DNA of 64,000 nucleotides, taken from NCBI GenBank assembly GCA_021234155.1, contig JAJEKV010000058.1, positions 2,719,060-2,783,059 on the forward strand, read 5' to 3'. Source of the DNA: Isoetes taiwanensis (Eukaryota > Streptophyta > Lycopodiopsida > Isoetales > Isoetaceae). Every line of letters starts with the position of its first letter. Position 1 is the first letter of the stretch. A program made the translations under genes and the position numbers. A model generated the notes under the pieces. It was not told where the DNA came from and ran no database searches. It saw only the letters and a list, made by a program, of their open reading frames with translations. This document shows positions 45,552 through 55,531 of the stretch, piece by piece.

Positions 45552-46650
45552 TCAGCTTTTGAGGCCAGGTCTCGTGCCACAAAAAGGACCTGCCCTTGCC
45601 GGAAGGCTGATAAGAAGAAGTGTGAGGTGATTCCCCAATGCTTTACCCTGCGGTGTAACAGAAGTAGCTACCTCCTTATCGAGGTCCATAGAGACCTCTT
45701 CCTCCTTGAGCTCATGTTTCTCCTCCTTAAGATGAGTGGGGTTATGATAGAGATCTTCCCCTTCTTCATCTGAATCAGAAGGAATGTCGACCATATTAAT
45801 GTTTGGGACGTGGGGTCCCATGTCCGTAAAGGCTTCATGAGGAAGCCAAGATGGAGGATCTTGAAGTACAAGATCTCTGAGCCGAAGAAGAGTATCAGCC
45901 GGCTCTATAGTCTCCTGATGAAACTGGAGCAGCTGTTGTACCTCCGGAGGGAGATCTATGGGTGTAAAATCAATAAAGTCGTCCATGCAATACTCGACCA
46001 GTTCATAGAGACATGTACTTTCTCTCGGCCCTTCAACCCGGCCACTACACGGTATGTCCAAAGAATATCATCTAACAGGAGGAACTCCTGACCTTGGTGA
46101 TAGATAACCGGAAGGGCATCTAATCCGGTCAAGCATGCTCCCTGATCCCGATGCGGCGGCATCTGCTCAGCCAACTGCTTCCACCAGACAAAATCATCCA
46201 TCCTTATATACTCGCCTTCTTCCTCATCTGAAGAGTCAGAAACCTTGCCCTTCTCTGCTGGCAGGGTATCATCCTCCACATACTGATCCATGAGAATGAC
46301 CAAAGCAAAGGCCACTTCAAGGTATTGCTGGCCCTCATGCATGACGAGGGGTGGGTTGCGGCTCCATCGGAATTTGCCTTTGAGCACGTCGTATGCATAG
46401 GTGTCTCCTCCCAGCATTTCCCTCACTACAGCTCGCTCTATGTAGAGCTGTGGCGGATCTCCCAAAGGAATGCAAAGAAGAGCATTTCTTGGGTGTAGAA
46501 CTCAAGAAAACCAGCATAATCAGGATGACTCTGCATGTTGGGTATAAGATCTATCTTTTGGAGCAAGAAAGGCTGTAGGAGGTTGAAGGAAACTTGGGGG
46601 TCTCAGTGCTCCCCATCTTGATACCATTCGAGTAGGGTTGGGGTGGCCAT
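45552..46650 (-). pseudogene. Chromovirus B leader ORF b (acidic protein, unidentified)
   Basis: A minus-strand coding remnant starting at ATG 46,648-46,650 (MATPTLLEWYQDGEH, then a stop). It continues through MQSHPDYAGFLEFYTQEMLF, a frame change at about 46,470, GGDTYAYDVLKGKFRW, and an acidic run SDSSDEEEGEYIRMDDFVWW. After a frame change at about 46,050 come FTPIDLPPEVQQLLQFHQE and a second acidic run, DIPSDSDEEGEDLY. Consistent protein-like sequence over more than 300 codons, with only a few breaks, argues for a real gene. I know no match. Two acidic tracts beside a histone-like neighbour would fit a histone-binding protein, but that is speculation. A further frame (45,314-45,580) may be its C-terminus or another exon. 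Confidence 0.5.
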
Positions 46651-46892
46651 TGGCGCTGCAAGGAATAAAGGAGGAGGACGAATAGAAAGGTAAGAGATAA
46701 GGAATAAAACCCTAAAAACCCTTAAATACCTTTTTCACTTTTATACTGACGTCAGCATCCATATTCTGAATAATTATTAAAAATTATTTATTTATTATTA
46801 ATAATTATTTTGAAACAGAGACTAAGTAGACAAAATTTGGATTGATATTTATCCCTACAAAAATTGTTACAAGGAAGATGCTTGAAAACAAG

Positions 46893-48185
46893 CTAAAGAT
46901 GATCTCCCCGAATTCTGCGGGCAAGGGCCAAATCTTTAGTCATGATCGTAACTCTCTTTGCGTGGATAGCGCAAAGGTTTGCATCCCCAAAAAGGGCGAT
47001 CAGGTAAGCCTCCACAGCCTCTTGGAGTGCCAGAATAGCAAAAGTCTGGAAGCGCAGGTCGGTCTTAAACTCCTTGGCTATTTCTCGGACCAACCTCTGG
47101 AAAGGCAGCTTCCGTAATAGCAACTCCGTGGTCTTTTGGTACTTACGGATCTCCCGTAAGGCCACGGTATCTGGTCGAAACCGATGAGGTTTCCTCGAGG
47201 TTGCTGCTCTCTGAGTTGGTGCAGGCTTCTTGGGCAGAGTCTTGCCCCAAGACACTAGGCGGGGCCGTGCGGCATCCATCCATTCCTGCCGACAACTCGA
47301 GCTCGTATGCTTCCCCACACTCTCAACAGCCTTAAGCTTCTCCTTATAATGGCTTCCCGACCTATGGGCGGTGGACTTCCGCCGTCTCTTAATGGGAGGC
47401 TTGTCTGCTTGGTCGGGCCCTCACGGAGTTTTTAGCTCAGTATTGGCCTGCTGTTGCTGGTCCTAGTTTTGTTGTTGCTCTGCTTTGCTCTCACATTGCT
47501 TGCTCTAGGCTCTCTCGGCTGTTCACGAGCCTCCACGGCTGCGGCCATATCCTTCTACACATGCAAGGCGTCGGCCGTAATCCGTCGGATCGGGTTCCAT
47601 CTGGTAGCGGTCCGTAGGGCTTGCATATCCATCTCGAATCACTATTAAGTAATCGGGTTTATGTGAGATGGGACCTCACCCCAAGTAAAACTTTGGGTAG
47701 CCTCATCATATTCATATGGGGAAGATCAAATGGGTTCACGATCGATGATGGCTCTCCCATCACCCAGGCGGAACATACTCATGGCCCCGGCTCCGGTGTC
47801 TCCCCTTTCTATTTCTCGGATGTCATCTTCTCGGGCCAACCCCTAATACGGGCGCCTCCTCCATATGGCCTCCTCTTGAGGGACTTCCTCACACTTTCAG
47901 TGGGTAAAACTTAACCAAACATCATAACTTGGTCGGGTTGCTTTCGACTATAGTATCTGGTTGTAAGAGGTTAAGCTTTATCAAGAAGCGCTCGGAGAGG
48001 TGGAAAATAGGATAGGGTATCCTATGGCCGTCAATGAAGCGTTGTACCAGCTGAACTAGAAGGAGCGCGACCCAGTCGGGGTCGGTAGCCAGATGCTCCC
48101 CGAGCTGGGCGTAGATCTGGGGTATGTTGAGGGAGCCATAGCTCTGAGTACTCTTAATACGTGCCATGCTCATTGGTCTAGACAA
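46893..48185 (-). pseudogene. Chromovirus B leader ORF a: novel N-terminus fused to a histone H3 fold
   Basis: On the minus strand the open frame from 47,417 to the TAG at 46,893 encodes a basic tail ([16 protein letters not shown]), a linker, and then a nearly full histone H3 core. From the Met at 47,318, [20 protein letters not shown] is at residues 43-62, [20 protein letters not shown] at 66-85, [19 protein letters not shown] at 88-106, [16 protein letters not shown] at 114-129 and ALARRIRG at 131-138. Loop 1 has the canonical H3 length, not the longer CENH3 loop. H3 is the nucleosome core subunit. The K4/K9/K27 tail is not recognisable, apart from KKPAP next to the core. Upstream frames (48,185-47,922 and 47,640-47,440) look like the N-terminus of the same protein, broken by stops. 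All other open frames of B run on this strand too. Confidence 0.78.
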
Positions 48186-48855
48186 GGAAAAGAAGGAAGA
48201 AGAGGGCGTTGTGCTGAAAAGAGGCGGGAAACAAGGCGCTAAGGGGTGGTGATGGCAACAAGCGCAAACAGCGGCAAGGTTCTAAGAGCTTGGGTTCCGG
48301 CGGCTATGGCGGACGGCTAGGGTAGGCGCGTGGAAGGAGTAAGGCATAAACGGAAAAAGAAATGTCTCTTTAATTTTAAGTTTTAAATTTTTTTTCAAAA
48401 AACCTTTATTTTTTTTTTTTTAATTTATACGGCGGCTATACGCGCGTATATGGTCGGGCGCCAGTCCGGTTATACGTGCTTGTAATCCGATTCCAGGACG
48501 TCCAAACCTGAGCGGCGCCCGAGTTGGATTTTGGGCCACTTCCTCGACCTGTTGCTGCCGGATGACGACTCCCCTAGGGTATTTGGACCACGCCCGACAC
48601 GTTGGAGCAAAAATCTCGTCAATCCGAGCTACATGGAAAAGTTATGGCGCTTACAAACTCGAAACTCTGGCTCCACCTTCTGACCTTACCCACTCTATTA
48701 GAGAACACTTTCCTTATCTACTAGGTCATTCCTCCCATAACTAGGCCAACTAACATGCTAACTACAGAGTTTGACTACTTTAACCTAGGAGAAAGTACCC
48801 TCAACTAACGAGTTAGGTTATGGCCAGTCAATGATTTTGGGTCCACCAAAACCAT

Positions 48856-48867
48856 GCTCGGATACCA
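48856..48867 (-). other. Primer-binding site of chromovirus B
   Basis: On the minus strand it reads TGGTATCCGAGC, one mismatch from TGGTATCAGAGC (initiator Met tRNA), starting one base after the 5' LTR end. Confidence 0.88.
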
Positions 48868-48868
48868 C

Positions 48869-50414
48869 TGTGACGCTCCCAGAGTCTATACGATGCTCCC
48901 ATTGTACAAATACAGGAATTCCCCTCCCATGGCGGCTACATCACCATGGTAAGGCCCTCCATCGTACTCGGACCACTTGGGATGGCCAAGTGTCTGGGCG
49001 AGGAACACGGAGGTGTCATTCGTCCCATGTCCTCTATGGGAAATCCTATACAGTAGAAGCATACATATTCATTAGCATACAATAATCATGCCAAAATAAT
49101 ATACCACCACAAAGGGTGGCCCATCCATCATCATCACGAAAAGGACAATACATCCATAATAACATGAAATAACACCATGACAAGGCGATACCCTGGGCTC
49201 AGACTCCAAGGGATCAACTGACTGCCAGGGCCTCAAGATATCAACTGACGGAGGTATAACATGGCGTTGGCTAGTATAAGACAATGGCTAGGGTAGTCCA
49301 CTCCATCCGCCCCTCCTGTGCACACTTTGCAGATAGGCTGAATCATGCCATGACGTGCTTGTAGCCCTCCAAAGACGCAATCAAAAGGAATCACCCTTCG
49401 GGACTACTCTGGGTTACATCTCCCTGGTCCGATGAGGCAGGTCAGAGAGGCGTCTCCTTCCCGAGCATGACAGATCCCTGGGTGTGCTAGAGAACACGTG
49501 CCGCATCAGCGACCCCGCATCCGTACCTGACTTACTCCCCTAAATCTAAAGGCCGGCTCACCTGCCCGCGAGCCCAGGGCGTCCATATAGGCACATCCCT
49601 CCGGTCCAGAGAGTGTCAGACCCATACCCAGCCCACACACAGTGACTGGCTATAGGCCTAGCACACTATAGGAGTCCTGTAGCCGCGCTAGGCAACCACA
49701 CCCCCGATTCACCATCATACTCGTTATCTGGTGCTGAACCACATCATAGCATCCACAGCCAGGTTGGCTCTTGTGCACAGGCCGCATTTATTGGGTATTA
49801 AGGGGCCTAGCTAGAGACATCTCTACTGCTAAGAGGCTTTTAGGTCTCTACCCTCCCCTTAGTTCCCAATACATGGAAGAAGCGGAAAGAAAGAATATAA
49901 ACACCATCTAAGTATCCAGAACAATATAAAAAAGAGAATTTAATCATTCCATCTATTCAAAGAAGTGTCAGCAAAATAGAAGCTATCTAAGGACTAACCA
50001 GTCTCTTGGCTAGAGCCGTTGTCACGGAAGGCATCCATAGCTCGAGGCTGTTGGTAGGTGTTGGCAAGGACGGGTTTAATCTGGTAGCTGTTGCTCCTCT
50101 TCACTCTCCAATTCGAATTTGGGATGAAATGGGAGGTAGGACCTCTATTTCTCTAACCAAAATAGCAAGTACCTCCTGGCCAATCGATTTGGGCCAGGTG
50201 GCACCCCCTCATTGGTGGTAATTAGTTAATTAGACCAAATTAGCATAGTTAGGTTAATTATTCCATTAAAATCCATAATTATCCATTGGTTTTATTAGCA
50301 TAGCTAATAAAATCCATTATAGGTGAACTCCCACTTGGGCCCTTAGGCCTACTACCTGCTGGTGACGTGTCATGGTATGGATATGTATACCGTATAAATA
50401 CCTGAAATGTCACA
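48869..50414 (-). repeat. 5' LTR of chromovirus B
   Basis: 1,546 bp, TGTGACG...TGTCACA. Aligns along its whole length with 37,223-38,694, with scattered substitutions (many C/T or G/A) and one 80-bp segment absent from the other copy. It holds no gene; short frames inside it are duplicated in both LTRs. Confidence 0.93.
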
Positions 50415-50419
50415 CTGGG
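50415..50419. other. 5-bp target-site duplication of chromovirus B, right copy
   Basis: CTGGG directly follows the LTR and matches 37,202-37,206. Confidence 0.85.
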
Positions 50420-50458
50420 CCACTATCTTTACGCGGCAATTAGTAATTCAACTAAACC

Positions 50459-50883
50459 ATGTTAGACTATTATACGCAACAATTGCCATTTGCTGCGCAT
50501 TTACAACTAATTATTGATTATGTCATGTCTCAACAAGCATCTTTCAATGTTTTGCCTCATGGAGTTCCTCCTGTACATGACAGTCCCATGGCAATGTACG
50601 CTGAACCAATTACTCGAGAAACCGAAGACCCTATCGATGTTACCATCAAAATGAAATTTTTTTTCCAAAGACAAGAGAATTTTCTTAAAGAGATGCTGGA
50701 CTCCAAGGATGGCATTATTGCTAATACTCAAGCGTAGGTGGAACAATTATAGAAACAAATTAACAATTAGAAGTTAAGCTCATATCTAAGCAGGAAGCCA
50801 ATATGCAATTGGAATTAAAGTGTACCAATTTACAGTGCCAACTAGATAAACCAAGCTTACCACTTGCCACTAACATGTCTCAA
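50459..50883 (+). pseudogene. Element A uncharacterised region, second part (5' of the L1 insertion)
   Basis: An open frame from ATG 50,459 (MLDYYTQQLPFAAHLQ) to 50,737. It contains PPVHDSPMAMYAEPITRE and a helical stretch (FFQRQENFLKEMLDSKDG). Further helical sequence after a stop runs to the L1 insertion at 50,884 and continues at 58,686. No known domain. A run of heptad-like glutamine- and leucine-rich sequence on both sides of the insertion suggests a long coiled coil. Confidence 0.45.
50872..50883. other. 12-bp target-site duplication of the L1, left copy
   Basis: AACATGTCTCAA directly precedes the poly(T) that marks the L1 3' end and is repeated exactly at 58,686-58,697. Confidence 0.92.
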
Positions 50884-51597
50884 ATTTTTTTTTTTTTTTT
50901 TTTTTTTTTGAGGGTAAGAATTGGTTTTTCCATTAATCAAGAAAAATCATACATGGTTGATCTGCTAGACATAGCAAGATCTCTGAAACAAAATGTTCCT
51001 AGATTGTGACTGGGATGTAAAACTAGTCCAAAAAATATTATCGATCTCACGGCTTGACCTGTTGGTAAGTCAAGTAGCAATAAGCGATCGTAGATGAAGG
51101 AAAAAAGAGTCACGACCCGGCAAATTTACGTGATTACTGTATTAGCTAAAACCAAAACAAGATTAGGAGGCAAGGTTGAGCAAAGGATGTTCGAGCGGAT
51201 GGAAAAACAATCCTCAAGTTCCAATGTAAGCTTAGGAAAATGGAAGGTCTAGGAGCGAGAGGGAATCCAATTTGGCATTGAAATATGCATAAAAGGATCT
51301 GGCGAGATCCAAAAATATAGGCATCTTAAATCTTGTCGGCACATCATCAATGCAAGAAGACTTCGATTCCACATAAGCATAGTAAGGAACCATATAGATC
51401 TGCCAAAAGTCCGTGTGTATAGTAATCTTGCCCCCCATATCTTATGAACTGATTCAATCGACATGTAACGGTGCGTTACATAGATAAGAAATCAAACATG
51501 CGAGAACATCCGGGTCACTTCTCTGCGAGAAGGCTTGGTGTAGACTTGACCTCGTGTGTATGTCGATTGAGATGTATTAATGCTTTGCTCGAAGGGC

Positions 51598-54500
51598 TCA
51601 AGTTCTTGGCCTTGCATCATTCTTGATGTCATCCATGTCTCCAAGGCTTTCTTTACACACTCTCAAGTATGCTAGAATCATCACAAAAGGCGAGTTAGAA
51701 TTAATAACACATAAATTAGAGACAAACAAATCAAAAGCCCCCCTAAAGGCACCAATTGAGTCCCACTTCCTGTTATATTTGTCAGCCAATTTCCTTTTAT
51801 GAGCTGTTGCAGTAGATTCAACGTCAAGCTGGAAATGCATCTTAATCCAAAAGATAGAGAAGTTCTTTTTACCATACACAACTCTATTTCTTGCTTTCCA
51901 AATATTTCATAAAGCAATGAACATAATAGTATTGGCAAAGGCACAATTGTTTTGAATATAGGATAAGAGATTGCCATTAACTCTCATGGGAAAGAGGAAT
52001 CCCAGCCTCTCATTAAACCAAGACCAGAAAGGGTTAAGCTTTGGACAAAGGAAAATGTGCTCAGCACTCTCTTCCATGTTGCAAGCAAGCTGGCAATTTG
52101 GGGAAATGTTCTCATATCTTTTGGGGACCATTTGTAAAGTAGAGATACTCTTATTTGCCAACAGCCAGATAAAAAAGTTAATTTTAGGAAAACAATAAGA
52201 GTGCCAGACTTCCTTAAATAGAGTCCTGCCATCCTCCTCGGAGATAGACCATTTGGAAGAAGCTTTTGAGGGAGTAGCAGAGTCATTAATGATTGAATAG
52301 ACATTACTTACCTTGTAATGACATTTGCCATCCAAATTCCAGTTTGTAGCTTTAGGCACCACATAGTTAAGCCAATAGTGAGGAAGAATAGTTCTGATAT
52401 GATAATATATCTTTCTGTCACTTGAAGTACCTTGAAGTATTCTCTTAAAGGCTGTCCAGGAAATAAACTTGCCATCTACATAAAGATCACTCAGCAGCCT
52501 GAAACCATGATCATTCCACTTTTTATAAATTCTTGGGTGCCTCAAGGCCAAAACACTGTTTGCATGATCATTAAGGATAGGATTCCAGAAAATAGACATG
52601 TTAAGGTTTAGATCATTGAGGGCAGCATATTCAAAGCAGGTTTGAACTTTATTCCATGCCATAATGATATTCCTCATTAGAGGGGAAGTATTAGGACCAG
52701 GGTGAAGATTATTGAAGCAAGAATCAGGGAAGATATGACTTAAGGAAGGATGACCAACCACGTGAGAGCTCTGAAGCCAAAATTTGACAAATTGAGAAGC
52801 AGGACTAGAATTAGACACAAGAGAATTCCACACATATTTCCCAGCTAGGGCACAAGCTTGCAGGTGCAGATCCTTACAACCGAGACCACCATGTTTCTTG
52901 GGCTTTATAACATACTTCCAACCTACTAAGTGGGACCCCTTCCAGATAAATCTTCTTATAAGTTTCTCAATTTCCTGATAAGTAGCTTTAGGGGCCACTA
53001 GGGCAGAAGAAAAGTAAATGTGGGAGCTAGCAAGGACTGAATTAGCAATAATAGTCCTACCTGCAAAAGATAGACCCCCTCTAAAATGATTCAACTTCTT
53101 CTTAATTCTATCAATAATAGGTTGACATAGACCTTTCAAGGAGGGATTTAGAGATAAAGGCATTCCCAACAAAGTAGAAGCTTGGTTGCAATTAAGGACC
53201 TTGATATCAGCAAAGTATGTCTGGATATTATCTCCAATGATCACAGATTTGGCCAGATTTAGATTTACACCAGAGGCAGCTGAGAATTGTTTGATAATTT
53301 CCAAGAAAGCTTCAATATTAGAGAGATCAGCATCAAGGAAGGCAAAGGTGTCATCAGCATATTGAGAAATAGTAAGACAATCCTCCCTGTTTGGCATTTG
53401 AAGACCTCTAATCTCCCCCAGATTTTTTGAATGAATTACTGCCCTTGTAAGCATCTCAGCCACAATTAGGAAGAGATAAGGAGCAAGGGGGCATCCCTGT
53501 CTCACACCCCGAGAAAGAGGAAAGAACTGAGAGGGAGAACCATTTACAATGACAGCAGAATTTGAGTGAATGTTCAGACCATGAATTAACAGCTTAAGTT
53601 TAGGATGAAAGCCAAACTTAGTGAGAGCAATGTCTAGGAAATCCCATCTAACAGTGTCAAAGGTTCTCTTAAAGTCAAGCTTGAGGAGCACACAATTTTG
53701 ATTGGAAACTTTATTCCAATGAAGACCCTCCATGGCTGAAATATAATTGTCTAAGATAAACCTCTTGGACAGGAAGGCAGATTGATAATGAGAGATATTT
53801 TTCTGAAGATACTCTTTGATTCTGTTGGCAATGACTTTGGCACAGATTTTGTATGAGGTATTGGTGAGAGATATAGGCCTCCAATCCGAAAAAGCAGATG
53901 GATTATCTATCTTAGGTATAAGAGCAATGAGGCCAGCAGAGATAGATGAATGTAGATGGTTATTATCCCAAAAACCTCTCACCATTGAGATAACATCATC
54001 TTTAAGAAGGTCCCAAAAATGAATGTAGAATTCGCTGGGAATGCCATCAGGCCCAGGGGATTTACATTTACCAAAAGATCTCAAGACCTTAAAAATTTCA
54101 TGTTCAGCAGGAGGTACAATAAAAGAGTCATCCATAGTGTCAATAGAATTAGGGATAATCCTATCTATCAAATCAAGAAAAATCTTTTCTCTTGTGGAGT
54201 CAATATCTTGAGGAGCAATTTTGGAAAAGAGAGAGGCATAGTTATCATGAAAGAAGGTTCTGATATTCTTTGGATCATCCAAGCAAAGACCAGCATCAGT
54301 TCTAATTTCAGTAATAGAGTTTCTTAGCAGCCTAGCTTTGGCTACCTTAAAAAAGAACCTTGAGCTACCACAATCCATTTCTTTGTTAAATTTGACTTTG
54401 CACTTGATTGTTGAGCTTTTAGCTTCAACCTCCTCTATACTCTTGAGATAATGTTCCACTAATTCTTCACCCACATGCAAGTTAAGATTGTATGGATCAT

Positions 54501-55476
54501 CTTGCAGCAGGGATCTTATGCTTCTCATATGAGTTAACAAGTCCTCTTTCTCCTTTAGTCTTGTGAGGTGCTTCTTCCTAGACCATTCTTTAATCCGGCT
54601 TTTGGCTTTCTTGATCTTAGCATAAAAGCTTTTCATAGATTGATGACTGCAATCAGATTGAAGACCAAGATAAAAAGCCTTGAAATCATTCACAAATGAT
54701 TCATTTTCAAGAAGAGCACAATTGAACTTGTAGGGAATATTTCCATCTCTTGGAATTTGAGTCAATTGCCTTGTGCACAAGAATTGTGGCTGGTGATCAG
54801 AAATTATATTCCCTTCATCACTTGTAACAAAACAATTATCCCAGAGAGAAGAGTTAGGACTGCAGACATAGAATCTATCAAGAGCACGGTAGACCCTCTT
54901 ATCCCCTTTTTGCTTATTAGACCAAGTGAAGGAGGCTGTAGAAGAGGGGACATGCACAAGTGAGGAATCAGAGATAAGACTATTCCAATTACATCTCTCA
55001 GAGGCAGACATATTAATGTTATTCCCTAATTTCATGTTCCATGAAGGGGTATTATTAAAGTCCCCTCCAACAATCCAATCCGAGATAGTATTATTCTGCA
55101 ACCAAGAGTTAATATCATTCCAAAGCATCTCCCTATCCTTGGGGCAAGTTGGGGCATAGATGTTAATAATACCAAAAATAGAATTTTGATACTTAAAGGT
55201 AACAGCTTGCCACAATTTAGAAGGGGAATTGAAGAAACTAAGATGCTCAAGGTTTTTCCAGATCATAATGATGCCACCACTTCTCCCATTGGCCTCAATC
55301 CAGGTGGAGTGAGATCCTGGGTAAATCCAGTCACCAAGATTGGAGGTTTCAAATTTTGGAAGTTTAAGTTCTTGCAGCAAAATCACATCAGCATTATAGC
55401 TCCTGATTTGAGAGATAGCTCTTTTTCTTTTGATAGGACCCTTAATTCCTCTAACATTCCAAGATAAAATCCTCAT
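51598..55476 (-). pseudogene. L1 ORF2: endonuclease, reverse transcriptase, zinc-finger domain, one in-frame stop
   Basis: ORF2 nicks target DNA and copies element RNA at the nick. From the ATG at 55,476, 1,189 codons are open. A single TGA at 51,907-51,909 interrupts the frame (in IAL*NIWKARNRVVY, where Trp is likely), which then stays open to 51,598. The endonuclease is at about residues 1-235 (LSWNVRG, LLQELKL, VGGDFNN and SDHQP carry the N, E, D and H catalytic positions). RT is at about 440-740 (SPGPDGIPSEF, DWRPISLTN, LLKLDFKRTFDTV, RGVRQGCPLAP, QYADDTFAF). A zf-RVT-like C-terminus follows (about 1,080-1,170: LFKEVWHSYCFPKINFFIWL, AEHIFLCPKLNPFW). Length and order are normal for plant L1. 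All catalytic residues I can place are intact. Confidence 0.93.
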
Positions 55477-55531
55477 TATACTATGAGCTTAGAAAAACAA
55501 GAAAAAGGAGAGGGAGAAGTAAATCAGAAAT

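Larger units (their letters stand above)
37207..50414 (-). mobile_element. Chromovirus B (Ty3/Gypsy) inserted in element A, with a histone H3-like ORF in its leader
   Basis: A complete structural unit on the minus strand: 5' LTR 48,869-50,414, PBS 48,856-48,867, leader ORFs 44.8-48.2 kb, gag 43,368-44,475, PR-RT-RNase H 41,230-43,497, integrase plus chromodomain 39,250-40,593, PPT 38,695-38,708, 3' LTR 37,207-38,694. CTGGG flanks both sides. A separate LINE fragment interrupts it at 40,594-41,229. The leader of about 4.4 kb between PBS and gag is far longer than is usual for chromoviruses and carries extra ORFs. All main domains contain at least one stop or frameshift, so the copy is inactive. 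Confidence 0.92.

Noticed and set aside
46893-47318. The histone-like ORF as CENH3
   Set aside because: Loop 1 has canonical H3 length, and the C-terminal helix matches ordinary H3 better than CENH3.
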